Below are positions 40,426 to 50,194 of a stretch of DNA of 64,000 nt, one piece after another. Position numbers and translations under genes: made by a program. The stretch's first letter is position 1. Every line of letters begins with the position of its first letter. Below the pieces are notes generated by a model. It searched no databases. It had not been told where the DNA came from and was given only the letters and a program-made list of their open reading frames with translations. Origin of the DNA: Flavobacteriales bacterium UBA6057 (GTDB lineage: Bacteria > Bacteroidota > Bacteroidia > Flavobacteriales_G > Salibacteraceae); NCBI GenBank assembly GCA_002428995.1, contig DIYJ01000018.1, forward strand, positions 1 through 64,000, read 5' to 3'.

Positions 40426-41700
40426 TTATTCTGACTTATCCTTTGTGCGAATCACAAGGCGCAGGTTCTGATCGAACTTGATGTAGTACCACATCCAGTC
40501 TACAAAAATGAAGAAGCGGTTCTTGACTCCAAGGATGTTCATCAAGTGGACAAAGAGCCAGAACAGCCAGGCGAAGAAACCTCTGAAGTGGAAGATTGGG
40601 AGGTCTACTACCGCGCGGCTTCTTCCAATGGTAGCCATCGATCCAAGGTCCTTGTAGCGGAAACCTTTCATTGGTTTTCCCTTGGAGGTGAGCGCTTGAG
40701 CCAACCAAACGCCCTGTTGAATGGCTACCTGAGCTACCTGAGGATGCCCCTTGGGAAATGCTTCGTCTGGCATGTAAGAAATGTCCCCAATGGCAAATAC
40801 ATCTTTCAAGCCTTTCACTTTCAGTTGATCATCGACCTCGAGTCGACCGTTGCCTTTGTAGAGATCTGACGGTATTCCGTTCAGACGATTTCCGCGAATG
40901 CCTGCCGCCCAGATGAGTGTTGAGCTTGAAATTTCTTTACCACCTTTCACCTTCACCGTATGTCCATCGTAGCTTTCTACCATGGCTCCGGTTTCCACTT
41001 TCACGCTCATTCCTTCGAGGAATTTCCGGGCAGCGGTCGAAGATTGTTCTGACATGCCATTGAGCAGCTGCGGACTGGCCTCCAGCAGGTGAATGTCCAT
41101 TTCTTCAAAGTCCAACTCAGGATAATCCTTCGGAAGCACAAAACGCTTCATTTCAGCCAGTGCCCCTGAAACTTCTACTCCTGTTGGTCCTCCACCCACC
41201 ACCACGAGTGTCATGCGCTCTTTTCGCTCTTCAGCGCTATTGGAGATCAGTGCATTCTCAATCTGCTCGATCACCTTGTTGCGCAAGGCCAGCGATTCCT
41301 GAACAGATTTCATGGGCAGAGCATTTTGCTCAATCTGTGCGTTGCCAAAGTAGTTGGTGTCCGCTCCAGTCGCAATGACAAGGAAATCGTACTCGATCGA
41401 TCCGACATCGGTTACGATCTGCTTCTCATCCGTTTTCACCTCTTTCACCTCGGCCATTCGGAAGTGGACATTGGGAATTCGATGAAAGATTTTCCGCACC
41501 GGGAAAGCGATCGCACTCGGGGCAATCCCTGAAGTAGCTACCTGATAGAAGAGTGGTTGAAACTGGTGAAAGTTATTCTTGTCCAGCAGCACTACCTGAT
41601 ACGGCTTGCGAGCCAGTGAGCGTGCCAGTTTGAGACCTCCGAACCCCGCACCGATGATGACGATCCTGGGATGTTCGCTGTCGGGAAGATGTGCAGGCAT
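40426..41700 (-). CDS. Type II NADH dehydrogenase (NDH-2)
   Basis: A 424-residue FAD-dependent pyridine nucleotide oxidoreductase. The FAD motif is IVIIGAGFGGLKLARSL, followed by FHQFQPLFYQVATSGI. The NAD motif is LVVVGGGPTGVEVSGALAEM, and the second FAD site is LKDVFAIGDISYM with QVAQVAIQQG. A C-terminal hydrophobic segment (FAWLFWLFVHLMNILG) fits membrane attachment. It would pass electrons from NADH to quinone without pumping protons. It is monocistronic, between two terminators. Confidence 0.9.
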   Translation of the reverse strand: MPAHLPDSEHPRIVIIGAGFGGLKLARSLARKPYQVVLLDKNNFHQFQPLFYQVATSGIAPSAIAFPVRKIFHRIPNVHFRMAEVKEVKTDEKQIVTDVGSIEYDFLVIATGADTNYFGNAQIEQNALPMKSVQESLALRNKVIEQIENALISNSAEERKERMTLVVVGGGPTGVEVSGALAEMKRFVLPKDYPELDFEEMDIHLLEASPQLLNGMSEQSSTAARKFLEGMSVKVETGAMVESYDGHTVKVKGGKEISSSTLIWAAGIRGNRLNGIPSDLYKGNGRLEVDDQLKVKGLKDVFAIGDISYMPDEAFPKGHPQVAQVAIQQGVWLAQALTSKGKPMKGFRYKDLGSMATIGRSRAVVDLPIFHFRGFFAWLFWLFVHLMNILGVKNRFFIFVDWMWYYIKFDQNLRLVIRTKDKSE

Positions 41701-41736
41701 AAAACAAAAAATGCTTCCGCAAAGGGAAGCATTTTT
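41701..41736 (-). terminator. Rho-independent terminator after the SprB-repeat protein gene
   Basis: On the minus strand, stem AAAAATGCTTCC/GGAAGCATTTTT with a 6-base loop is followed by TTTTTTGTTTT. Confidence 0.85.
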
Positions 41737-41767
41737 CGAGGAGAAATCCTAGTATTTCAGTCGTTCA

Positions 41768-43720
41768 TTATTGAATCAGCAGCGGCTGCGTTGAGGCGCC
41801 TTTGTCTGTCTCAATATTCAGGAAGTAGCTTCCCGATTTCAGCTCAGAGAGATCCCAGCGAATCGTTGCCATTCCAGAAGTGATCTGGCGTTGTACCACC
41901 ATTCTTCCCTGCATGTCGGTGATGATCAAAGTCTGAACGTTTGAACCTGGCTCGATGGTGAGAATGTCTGTTGTTGGATTTGGGTAAACCTTATGACTGT
42001 TTTCATCCAAACCATTGATTCCTCCAGGGCCTTCCACTACCAAAGAGTCTGATACAATGGTACAGCCATTATCATCTGTTGCCGTTGCTCTGATAACTGA
42101 GCCTTCGCAAAGGTTCGTTGCAGTTTCTCCGGTAGAACCGTTCAGGTCATCCCATGTAATGTCGTAAGGTGATGTTCCGCCACTGACAGTGGCTTCCGCC
42201 TGTCCGATACAATTGGTTCCTGACCCTGATGCCACCGTTTGAGTAATCGTGATCACAAGCTGATCTGGCTCTGTCAGTGTATAGCTTCCTGTATCTGTAC
42301 AACCTGCATCATCGGTGACAATAACCTCGTAGGTTCCCGCTTGCAAGTTGGAAACGCTGGCGTTTGTCTCATTAGGGAGCTCTGTCCAGCTGTAACCGTA
42401 AGGCTCTACACCTGATTCCATGACTACGCCGATGGCCCCGTTGTTGCCACCAAAACATGATACGCTATCGAGGGTGGTCGCATTGTCATCTATCACCGCG
42501 AATACCTCATCCACGGTCGCGTTGAAGGTTTCTACACATCCCAGATCATCCGTAACAGTCACCGTGTAGGTTCCTTCTGAAAGGTTGTCGGCTGCGGCCG
42601 TCATGCTTCCGCTGGACCATACATAGGTGTAGGGCTGATTCCCTGAAATCATATTGATGCTGGCTTGGCCATCGCCCTGATTACAATTCTCCGGATCAGT
42701 TTGAATCGCACCTTGAAGTCCGGAAGCCCCTCCAATGATCACCGCAGAATCAACGGCTGTACAACCAGCAGCATCGGTTACGGTAACCGTGTATGTTCCG
42801 GGGCCGATGTTCAGCAACTGATCCATTGTTCCACCTGTGCTCCACAGGTAGGTGAATCCTCCGGCACCACCGGCTGGACTTACGACTGCATTTCCATCAC
42901 CAAAGGCGCAGGTGGAAGGATTGGCCGCAACGCTGGTAACAATAGCTGCTGGAGCGTCTACTGTAATGGTAGCGGTCTCTGTGTTGCCGTCCACATCGGT
43001 TACAGTTACAGTATAGGATCCAGCGCATAAACTGGACTCAGAGGGTGATGTTCCGCCAGAGCTCCACAAATAGGTGTAGGGCGCACCACCACCACCGATG
43101 ACACCGTTTATACTTACACTGCCATCACATGTATTGAAGCATGAGGCATCTGTAGAGTCACGAGTGAAGGTGATCGGGTCGAGTGGAGTAATGATGTTTG
43201 AGTTGGTATACACGTAGTCTCCGCTGGTTCCAAAGTTTCCGTTGGCTGCATTTCCTGAGTAGTAGAAAGTAACAGTCTCAGGTGTAGTGGGAGCTGTCCA
43301 TGTGAAAGTCCAGTTTCCAGAAGTGTTTACTGTGCTGTTGTGTCGGATGTTATCGATGCCTGCAGTATTCACACTTGATCCTGTCCCAGCAGTCAGTGAT
43401 CCTGATTGCGCGTTGGACCCATTGAGGAATACGCCTTGGAACCCATAGCGAGCAGCCGTGGGAGAAGGTTGAGTGACAGAAACAGTAATGGAGTACGAAG
43501 CTCCTGGATAGTAGCTGGTAGGTACTGTAGCGTTCACCGCACCTGTACCAGAGTTGAGTGCAAAAGAGGCATGGCAACCTGACTGAGCACAGGCATTTTG
43601 CCCGGAGTCGTTAGGCGATCCGGTATTGTCTCCGGATGGCCCGCCAGAGTTGCTCACCATGACAATAGCCATAGCCGCTACAATAAGAAGAGATAGCTTT
43701 CTGAGTAAATGTTGTTTCAT
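41768..43720 (-). CDS. T9SS-sorted adhesin-like protein with choice-of-anchor V and SprB repeats
   Basis: A 650-residue secreted protein. After the signal peptide (LSLLIVAAMAIVMVSNS) comes a choice-of-anchor V/Reeler-like domain at about 25-185, opening GGPSGDNTGSPNDSGQNACA with a CxxxxCH. Then follow SprB-type repeats of about 75-80 residues (YLWSSGGTSPSESSLCAGSY, TYLWSTGGTMDQLLNIGPGT, TYVWSSGSMTAAADNLSEGT, each ending YTVTVTD..GC). The tail is a type A sorting domain: VYPNPTTDILTIEP, LIITDMQGRMVVQRQI, LKSGSYFLNIETDKG. It would be exported by the type IX system and attached to or released from the surface. Probable adhesin or gliding-related protein. Confidence 0.88.
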   Translation of the reverse strand: MKQHLLRKLSLLIVAAMAIVMVSNSGGPSGDNTGSPNDSGQNACAQSGCHASFALNSGTGAVNATVPTSYYPGASYSITVSVTQPSPTAARYGFQGVFLNGSNAQSGSLTAGTGSSVNTAGIDNIRHNSTVNTSGNWTFTWTAPTTPETVTFYYSGNAANGNFGTSGDYVYTNSNIITPLDPITFTRDSTDASCFNTCDGSVSINGVIGGGGAPYTYLWSSGGTSPSESSLCAGSYTVTVTDVDGNTETATITVDAPAAIVTSVAANPSTCAFGDGNAVVSPAGGAGGFTYLWSTGGTMDQLLNIGPGTYTVTVTDAAGCTAVDSAVIIGGASGLQGAIQTDPENCNQGDGQASINMISGNQPYTYVWSSGSMTAAADNLSEGTYTVTVTDDLGCVETFNATVDEVFAVIDDNATTLDSVSCFGGNNGAIGVVMESGVEPYGYSWTELPNETNASVSNLQAGTYEVIVTDDAGCTDTGSYTLTEPDQLVITITQTVASGSGTNCIGQAEATVSGGTSPYDITWDDLNGSTGETATNLCEGSVIRATATDDNGCTIVSDSLVVEGPGGINGLDENSHKVYPNPTTDILTIEPGSNVQTLIITDMQGRMVVQRQITSGMATIRWDLSELKSGSYFLNIETDKGASTQPLLIQ

Positions 43721-43771
43721 AGTATGAGTTTAGTTGATAGGTAGCAATGACGTATCAAGAGGGGAAATGGT

Positions 43772-45205
43772 TCAGTCCTTTTTCGCTTTTTGAATTCTAA
43801 AGTTGACAGCCGAAACCAATATGTTCATGAACGGGCTGATCAGACAAAAGAAACAAAATGGCCAATAAACCACTGTAGCAACACCTAAAACACCCGCTTG
43901 CGTGGCCCCACAAGTGTTCCATGGAACAAGCACTGAGGTGACTGTGCCGCAGTCTTCAAGTGTTCTGCTAAGGTTTTCTGGGGCAAGATCCTGATCCTTG
44001 TAAGCTTGGCTGTACATCTTGCCGGGAACCACAATCGCTAAGTATTGATCAGAGGCTGTGGCGTTCATGAAAAGCGCACTGACACCTGTTGTTGCCGTAA
44101 GACTCGTTCTGCCTTTTGCCAATCCCAACAGACTTTGGGTGATGACTTCGAGGCATTGACTGCGCTCCATCACACCTCCAAAGATCATGGCGCAGACAAT
44201 GAGCCAAATCGTATTTAACATGCCAGCCATGCCTCCTGTGGACAGCAAATCCTGCATCATTTCATTGTCTATGGATAAGGAGAAATCTGTACCTAAGGCT
44301 TGCATCAGTGTACTGTAGTAACCCACAAAATCGTTCGTGGCGTTGAGCGAGTTGAGCAGATCAGATTGAAAGATCAGCGCAAACACGATTCCCAGAATGG
44401 AGCCGATGGCTAGGGCTGGAGCTGCTGGAATTCGTCTGGTAATCAGAAAGATGACCACCGCAGGGACAATGAAAAGGAGTGGCGATAGGTTGAACACGGA
44501 AGCGATGGACGCTTCCACATCAGAGGCTGAAACCTGTGTGCTTTCGGGCGTAATGGTTAAACCAATAACGGTGAAGATGATCAGGGTGATGACAATGCTC
44601 GGAATCGTAGTCAGCGCCATGTATCGTATGTGGGTAAAGATGTCTGTCCCGGCTACTGCGGGAGCGAGGTTGGTTGTATCAGACAGGGGAGACATCTTAT
44701 CCCCAAAATATGCTCCGGAGATGATCGCCCCGGCTACTAATCCTTCGTGAAAGCCAAGCGCATTGCCGATGCCGAGCAATGCAATACCAATGGTAGCAAT
44801 GGTTCCCCATGAACTTCCGGTGGCGATGGAAACCACAGCGCAGATCACACAGGCTGAAACCAGAAAGAAATCCGGATGGAGAACTTTCATGCCATAGTAG
44901 ATCATCGCTGGAACAATGCCGCTCACCATCCAACTGCCAGCCAGACAACCAATCAAGAGCAAAATGATCAGCGCAGGAACGGCCTGTTTAATGTTGTCAA
45001 TGGAACCATCCATGAGCGCTTTGAAATCGTGTCCATGGGTGAGTCCAATAATTCCCGCGACTCCTGCAGCGGCCAACAACACCAGTTGGTTGGAAAAGGA
45101 AAGTGTGTCATCACCAAAGGCGAGCACATTCAGAAAAAGCATTCCTATCAGGAAAACAACGGGGATCAGTGCCATCCAAAGTGGCGGTTTCCTGGTAGAC
45201 TTCAT
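43772..45205 (-). CDS. nhaC: Na+/H+ antiporter NhaC family
   Basis: A 477-residue inner-membrane antiporter with about 11-12 hydrophobic segments. Family features are TGSSWGTIATIGIALLGIG, GAYFGDKMSPLSDTTNLAPA and NATASDQYLAIVVPGKMY near the end, with VPWNTCGATQAGVLGV. It exchanges sodium for protons, fitting a marine or saline habitat. ATG 45205 (MKSTRKPPLWMAL) is favoured over a GTG at 45232. No operon partner is evident. Confidence 0.9.
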   Translation of the reverse strand: MKSTRKPPLWMALIPVVFLIGMLFLNVLAFGDDTLSFSNQLVLLAAAGVAGIIGLTHGHDFKALMDGSIDNIKQAVPALIILLLIGCLAGSWMVSGIVPAMIYYGMKVLHPDFFLVSACVICAVVSIATGSSWGTIATIGIALLGIGNALGFHEGLVAGAIISGAYFGDKMSPLSDTTNLAPAVAGTDIFTHIRYMALTTIPSIVITLIIFTVIGLTITPESTQVSASDVEASIASVFNLSPLLFIVPAVVIFLITRRIPAAPALAIGSILGIVFALIFQSDLLNSLNATNDFVGYYSTLMQALGTDFSLSIDNEMMQDLLSTGGMAGMLNTIWLIVCAMIFGGVMERSQCLEVITQSLLGLAKGRTSLTATTGVSALFMNATASDQYLAIVVPGKMYSQAYKDQDLAPENLSRTLEDCGTVTSVLVPWNTCGATQAGVLGVATVVYWPFCFFCLISPFMNILVSAVNFRIQKAKKD

Positions 45206-45305
45206 CCAACGAATATGCAAATCGAGGCGCACTTGGCAACCTGATGCCTCCGTTTCAGAGCTTGCAGAGGCTATGTGGGGCGCTCATAACGGTTTCTCAT
45301 GAGCA

Positions 45306-45338
45306 CAAAAAAGCCCCGGGCTATTGGCCCGAGGCTTT
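45306..45338 (-). terminator. Rho-independent terminator after the TSP3-OmpA gene
   Basis: On the minus strand, AAAGCCTCGGGC pairs with GCCCGGGGCTTT (5-base loop), followed by TTTTTTG. Confidence 0.85.
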
Positions 45339-45360
45339 GGATCATCAAGTTCAAAAGGAC

Positions 45361-47859
45361 TTAGTCGAAGACGATCTCCATCTCAACCCTTCGGTTTCGC
45401 TGGCGACCTTCAGGAGTGTCATTAGTGGCGATTGGCTTGCTTTCACCATACCACTTCACGATGAGTCGCTCACGTGGCACGCCCTTGCTCTCTAGGTAGT
45501 TGGAAACAGACTTCGAGCGCTTCTCTGAGAGCTTCAGGTTAGCCGATTCGCTTCCCACTGCATCTGTGTGACCCGAGATCATGATCTTCCAGTTCTCCTT
45601 GCGAACGAGCAGCTCGGCCAATCCATCAAGTGATTCGTAAGAGCTCTGCTTGATCACATCACCACCCGTTTCGAATTCGAGGTTGTCGAAGGCTGTGTTG
45701 ATCACTTCCTGTTCTTCTTCCTCGATTTCAGGACAACCGGCATTCTCTGCAGGTCCTGGTGTTTGAGGACAACGATCATCCTTGTCAAACACACCGTCTC
45801 CATCGAGGTCACTGTATGGACATCCAGCGTTCTCAGCAGGTCCGAAGGTGTCTGGACAGCTATCGTCCTTATCAATTACACCGTCACCATCACGGTCTCC
45901 AAAGGGGCAACCGTTGTTGTCTACCGGTCCGGGTGTTTCTGGGCAGCCATCTACATTGTCAGCCAGTCCGTCACCATCGGTATCGGGGCAACCTTGGAAT
46001 GCAGCGTCTCCTGGTTTTTCAGGGCATGCATCTTCGCTGTCCTTGATGCCGTCACCATCGGTGTCAGGACATCCATTGAACGCGGGGATTCCTGGTGTTT
46101 CCGGGCAATCATCCTCGCTGTCTTTGATGCCATCCTCATCTGTATCAGGACAGCCGTTGAAGGTCGCGATGCCGGCTTCTTCAGGGCACTCGTCTTCGGC
46201 ATCCTGAATTCCATCTTCATCCGTGTCAGGACAACCGGCAAATGCTTCTATACCTGGCTCATCAGGACAGGCGTCATCATTGTCAATGATTCCGTCACCA
46301 TCGCGATCGGGGCAACCTTCAAATTCCTTTGGTCCCTTCTCTGTCGGACACTTATCATCATTGTCGATGATGCCATCACCATCGGTATCAGGACATCCTT
46401 TCAGTTCCGTTGGTCCGGCTTCTTTTGGACAATCGTCATCCTTGTCAGGAATACCATCACCGTCACGATCCTTTTTCTTGCATCCAATGGTCCAGTTGAT
46501 ACCCCATCTCAGGTGAGTGTTTTTGCTGTTCTCGTAGAACGGAACACCCAGCACATTGTCCGTAAGGATGTAGAACTGGAACGGGAAGATGTTGCCACTA
46601 AATCCAACACCGATATTGTTGAACGAACGATTGTAGATGCTGTAGTTCGCATGCAATCCGAGCCACTTGCGGATTCTGAATCCATAGGAAAGCGTCATGG
46701 CAGATCTCAGCTTGCGCTTCACAAAATGTGAGTTCACCAAAATGCCCACGTTGTGCTTTTCAGCAAGCTGATAGTTAGCACCTAAGTTTATGCGAGCTGT
46801 GAGCCAGGTGGTGTAAGGATCCTCCGTTTCAGTGGCGGCAAATTCGTTTCCGAGGCTGTCCAACAGATCCTCGAAATAGCTGGAAGCCGTATCTCCCAGA
46901 TCTGCTCCGTCTGAATCCAGCAGCAGGTCTTCGAAGCTGTTCAACCCATTAAAGGTGAACTCCTTGTCCTCGTATTCAAAGGTCTTGGTATTGGACTTCC
47001 AGCGAATGAATCCAAGGTCCGTAACCGCACCGCTGAACTGGATCTTTTCGTTCATGTCGTAGGTAGCACCGAAGTCTACTCCGAAGCCGATGTTGTTGAA
47101 TGAGAAAATATCACCCGCTGCGATATCAATGTCACCTGTGTCTCGGATGGCATCGAGGATGGGATCCGGATTTACAACCGAAGCGGTATTCAGCTCGAAG
47201 GTCGCTCGACCAGTGAGGTCGAAGGTGTTTTCATCGGTTTGCAGGCTGATTTCTGACCTGCGGGAATGCACGTTGAAGGCACCGAGCAGAAGCTTGGGTC
47301 TGATCCCAATCGAGAGTTGCTCCAAAGCACCAAACTTGCGCGCATATCGGAAGCCGATTTCAGTAAAGGTTGAAAGGTCAAGTCCCAATCCGTCAAGATT
47401 AGCACCCTCACCACCTAAGAGTTCGGGGCTTCCGTTCCCTTTGAGCAATAGCGTAAAGAAGTCTCTGGGGTAGCTCAGTCTGAATTGATTTCGGACACTG
47501 ATGTTGAATCCAAAATAGTTTCGATTCACTCGGAATCCAAAGTGAATGGGATCATACCTGAGTTCATTTTCAAAATAGTTGAGATCGGCCATCGCGTCCA
47601 GCACCTTGTCAGGTGTGAGCGTAATCGAATCGTCAGATCCAAGTTCCATCAAGTCTGTCAATACAAACCCTGTGTTGGAATTTCGGAATGCAATGGAGGA
47701 AATACCGGGTGTGCCGATGTTGACATTGCATTCATGGAAAAACGATGGATTGGTGAAACCTGATTGTTGCAGGTAGCGCATGTTGTATAGTCCCAGTTCC
47801 TGCTGCGCAAAGACAGTTCCTGTTGCCATGATCAAGATGGCTATGAGTAGGCGTTTCAT
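45361..47859 (-). CDS. DUF5723 - thrombospondin type 3 repeat - OmpA protein
   Basis: An 832-residue envelope protein from the ATG at 47859 (MKRLLIAILIMATGTVFAQ). Residues about 20-455 are a DUF5723-type outer-membrane barrel (YNMRYLQQSGFTNPSFF, GFGVDFGATYDM, FQFYILTDNVLG). Nine thrombospondin type 3 calcium-binding units of about 27 residues follow, pattern D-x-D-x-DGI-x-D..D-x-CP..G....GCP. The OmpA domain is FETGGDVIKQSSYESLDGL, SGHTDAVGSESANLKLSEKR and RNRRVEMEIVFD. It would link outer membrane, a calcium-stiffened stalk and peptidoglycan. The lipoprotein gene upstream ends 34 bases away on the same strand, so the two are probably made together. Confidence 0.88.
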   Translation of the reverse strand: MKRLLIAILIMATGTVFAQQELGLYNMRYLQQSGFTNPSFFHECNVNIGTPGISSIAFRNSNTGFVLTDLMELGSDDSITLTPDKVLDAMADLNYFENELRYDPIHFGFRVNRNYFGFNISVRNQFRLSYPRDFFTLLLKGNGSPELLGGEGANLDGLGLDLSTFTEIGFRYARKFGALEQLSIGIRPKLLLGAFNVHSRRSEISLQTDENTFDLTGRATFELNTASVVNPDPILDAIRDTGDIDIAAGDIFSFNNIGFGVDFGATYDMNEKIQFSGAVTDLGFIRWKSNTKTFEYEDKEFTFNGLNSFEDLLLDSDGADLGDTASSYFEDLLDSLGNEFAATETEDPYTTWLTARINLGANYQLAEKHNVGILVNSHFVKRKLRSAMTLSYGFRIRKWLGLHANYSIYNRSFNNIGVGFSGNIFPFQFYILTDNVLGVPFYENSKNTHLRWGINWTIGCKKKDRDGDGIPDKDDDCPKEAGPTELKGCPDTDGDGIIDNDDKCPTEKGPKEFEGCPDRDGDGIIDNDDACPDEPGIEAFAGCPDTDEDGIQDAEDECPEEAGIATFNGCPDTDEDGIKDSEDDCPETPGIPAFNGCPDTDGDGIKDSEDACPEKPGDAAFQGCPDTDGDGLADNVDGCPETPGPVDNNGCPFGDRDGDGVIDKDDSCPDTFGPAENAGCPYSDLDGDGVFDKDDRCPQTPGPAENAGCPEIEEEEQEVINTAFDNLEFETGGDVIKQSSYESLDGLAELLVRKENWKIMISGHTDAVGSESANLKLSEKRSKSVSNYLESKGVPRERLIVKWYGESKPIATNDTPEGRQRNRRVEMEIVFD
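45730..46485 (-). repeat. Tandem repeat, nine units of about 81 bp coding TSP3 modules
   Basis: In-frame repeats inside the OmpA gene, seven units of 27 residues and two of about 29. The fourth and fifth units carry Glu in place of Gly (DTDEDGI), and the two nearest the OmpA domain share GPAENAGCPY/GPAENAGCPE. Confidence 0.85.
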
Positions 47860-47893
47860 GTGATTGTCAATAGGTAAGGTTAGTACAACAGGC

Positions 47894-49570
47894 TTACAGG
47901 TCGTCTGCATTGAGAGCAGTTCCCACTTTTACTCCGAATCGAACTCCGATCATGTAGTCAGAGTAGACCTTCACAACGTCACGGTTTGCGTAATCCGTAG
48001 AGGTGAGGCGAGTAGTGATGATGATGCGATTTCCTTCGGACAGGAGCTTCACTTGGTTAATGGTCTCTCCTTCGTCATTCAGCGCCTCACGACTCAGTTC
48101 AAGGTCGGTGGTAACAGCGGTGCTGCTCGATACCTTGAAGGTTTGCGGATCAACGATTCCACTTTCGAGCACCATTTGAGGTTCATCTCCACCGAGCAGG
48201 GTAAACAGGGTGTCTAACACTCCTGTGGTTTCGTTGAAGTTACCTACGTAAGCTTCCATCTCACCATCCAATGGAAATCCATTGTCGACATTGATGCGCA
48301 AGAGAAGGCTCTCAATTCTATCCGCTTCTTCGGGAGAGAGAAATTCGTCATAACTCAGTGTGTCAGACAAGGTGAGTTCTCCAAAGCCTTCCAGCGGAAG
48401 CAATACATCAGCCACCACATCAATGCGACTCTCGTCCGTGATGAAATTTTGATTTCCTGTCGGACTTCCGGGATTGGAAGTGCCCTCAATGTCGTAGATC
48501 ACAAATTTGGGAGTGGGCTCAATCACATCAGACATTGCCCCGTTTGTGTTCGCATTGTTGAATTCGAGCGAAGAGACGTTTGTGGTACCTGGTGTTTCTG
48601 CGGCATCCACGTTGAATGTTTGAGTCTCAGCATTCACCAGTAGATCACGGGTTTCGCCCGTGTTTACGTTCTCGGTGAACAGCTCCTGAAAGTCACACTG
48701 GAAAGGAACGCCAAAGCTGTTGGAGACGTTGAACGTTACTGTTGGATTTGTGAGTGTGAACGTTCCTCCATCGAAGTTGCCAAACACGCGCATCAACACA
48801 CTATCCTTGGGGAAGTCGAGGATGAAGTTTTTGAAATCACCCTCGAGCAGGGAGTAGTCAGCGTTGTTCAGCGCGATGTTCAGCTGCAGTTGATCTGTAG
48901 TGAAGGTGCTGTTGCCACTGTTGGTCATCTGCAGGTTGAGGTCTGCGTCAATCATGTTTCCTGGAGCAAGAGCGAGGGTATATCCCTGCAGGTCATTTGA
49001 ATTTGCGTCTGTGGCTGGTACGGAGCTGGTGCCGTCAAAATTCAGCGTGGTTGAAAAGGGAGTGCCCGAAGCATCTGTAAGTGAAGGAATGCTCAAGGTA
49101 ACCTGCCCTACATGGCGAAAGGTGGAACTAATGTCTAAGTCCAGAGATCCTGCCTTGAACACAACGGAAGTGAGTTCCACACCACCACTTTGATCGTAAG
49201 GAATGGGAAAATCAAAATCGAGATCAATGCTTCCTGCTGCTTCAAAGCCGGTGATCTGCGCAGCTGTCATGGATTCTTCCTCTGATTCGTTGAATCCTGG
49301 GAGCCCGTAGTATCCCGAGGCATCTATGCGTTCCAGCGAATCAGTATAGACCAATGCCAGGAATACTCCATTTGCATCATCGATCTGAAGAATGTCGTTG
49401 CTGTCTCTCTTTAATACGTCATCAACGGTAAGCTCAGCGGAAGCAATGGGTAGTGCAAACACTGGGTTGATGCCTCCATCTTTAATGTTGTCAAGGTCGA
49501 GGTACTCCCGATTACATGAGCCGAGGAACAATAAGCTCAGGAATGCTAGAAGCGGATAGGGCTGTTTCAT
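47894..49570 (-). CDS. Large lipoprotein, partner of the downstream OmpA protein
   Basis: A 558-residue lipoprotein from the ATG at 49570. The signal PLLAFLSLLFLGSC has its lipobox Cys near residue 19. The rest is beta-strand rich with many Ser, Thr, Asn and Asp and repeated short modules (VELTSVVFKAGSLDLDISST; TSLLF-like LSIPSLTDASG). No domain is recognised with certainty. The spacing (34 bases) and shared strand with the DUF5723-TSP3-OmpA gene suggest a complex at the outer membrane. It is probably surface or periplasm facing. Confidence 0.7.
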   Translation of the reverse strand: MKQPYPLLAFLSLLFLGSCNREYLDLDNIKDGGINPVFALPIASAELTVDDVLKRDSNDILQIDDANGVFLALVYTDSLERIDASGYYGLPGFNESEEESMTAAQITGFEAAGSIDLDFDFPIPYDQSGGVELTSVVFKAGSLDLDISSTFRHVGQVTLSIPSLTDASGTPFSTTLNFDGTSSVPATDANSNDLQGYTLALAPGNMIDADLNLQMTNSGNSTFTTDQLQLNIALNNADYSLLEGDFKNFILDFPKDSVLMRVFGNFDGGTFTLTNPTVTFNVSNSFGVPFQCDFQELFTENVNTGETRDLLVNAETQTFNVDAAETPGTTNVSSLEFNNANTNGAMSDVIEPTPKFVIYDIEGTSNPGSPTGNQNFITDESRIDVVADVLLPLEGFGELTLSDTLSYDEFLSPEEADRIESLLLRINVDNGFPLDGEMEAYVGNFNETTGVLDTLFTLLGGDEPQMVLESGIVDPQTFKVSSSTAVTTDLELSREALNDEGETINQVKLLSEGNRIIITTRLTSTDYANRDVVKVYSDYMIGVRFGVKVGTALNADDL

Positions 49571-49660
49571 ATCAAGGCACTTAGTTAGAGTGAGGTAATA
49601 GGTTGACAAAGGTGGCAATTATTGCCGCCAAGTCCTTAGAAAACTAACCCTAATCTAAGC

Positions 49661-50194
49661 TTATCTGCCTTCGATGCGGTGCCAGAGCGTATCGGTCGAA
49701 ACCGCTTGCGGGAGGTTCCCTCCTGATTGACCAGCGGTCCATGTTACCTGCGCGATGTACCAGCGGTTACCCTGATAGACCAGATCCATCGCGAACCAGA
49801 GCTCATTTTTGAACTGCTGTTTGGAGCTCTTTTCCACCAGCGTTTGGTATACAATGCTGTTCACACTAGCCATGTCCGCATAGAAGTCAACACTCCGGTC
49901 ATACTCATCCAAAAACAGGGAGTACTTATTATAAAAGGCTGCCGAGTTGTAGAGAAATCGGTCCATTTTGCCCTGCGCAAAGCGGGTTTCGCCTTTCGCT
50001 CCGCTCGTCACAGAGTTCATTTGTGCACCGGGTAAAAGCAAGTTGGTAAGCTGAGCTTTTCGCTGCTCTCCTTCAGACTGCTGAAAAGCCGTGTAGAATG
50101 CGGCTACAACGCCATCCACGGTTTTCAGCGAATCCTGGCCCTTGACAGAAAAGGTGAGCATGGAGATGAATGCTATGGTCAGCAGCTTATTCAT
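49661..50194 (-). CDS. Secreted NTF2-like protein
   Basis: A 177-residue protein with a signal peptide (LLTIAFISMLTFSVKGQ) and a likely NTF2/SnoaL-like fold: VVAAFYTAFQQSEGEQRKAQ, LLLPGAQMNSV, then FYADMASVNSIVYQTLVEKS and ELWFAMDLVYQGNRWYIAQV. Such folds bind small ligands or act as scaffolds. It overlaps the next gene upstream by eight bases, and the product of that gene begins with a related domain. Function unknown. Confidence 0.72.
   Translation of the reverse strand: MNKLLTIAFISMLTFSVKGQDSLKTVDGVVAAFYTAFQQSEGEQRKAQLTNLLLPGAQMNSVTSGAKGETRFAQGKMDRFLYNSAAFYNKYSLFLDEYDRSVDFYADMASVNSIVYQTLVEKSSKQQFKNELWFAMDLVYQGNRWYIAQVTWTAGQSGGNLPQAVSTDTLWHRIEGR

Noticed and set aside
43580..43640. Haem-binding motif in the SprB-repeat protein
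   Set aside because: The N-terminal CxxxxCH has four residues between the cysteines instead of two and lies in a choice-of-anchor V domain, so c-type haem attachment is not supported.
45763..46731. Long open frame (322 codons) on the plus strand opposite the TSP3 repeats
   Set aside because: It exists because the 81-bp repeat keeps the antisense frame open. The translation is repetitive and family-less, while the minus strand encodes clear TSP3 and OmpA domains.
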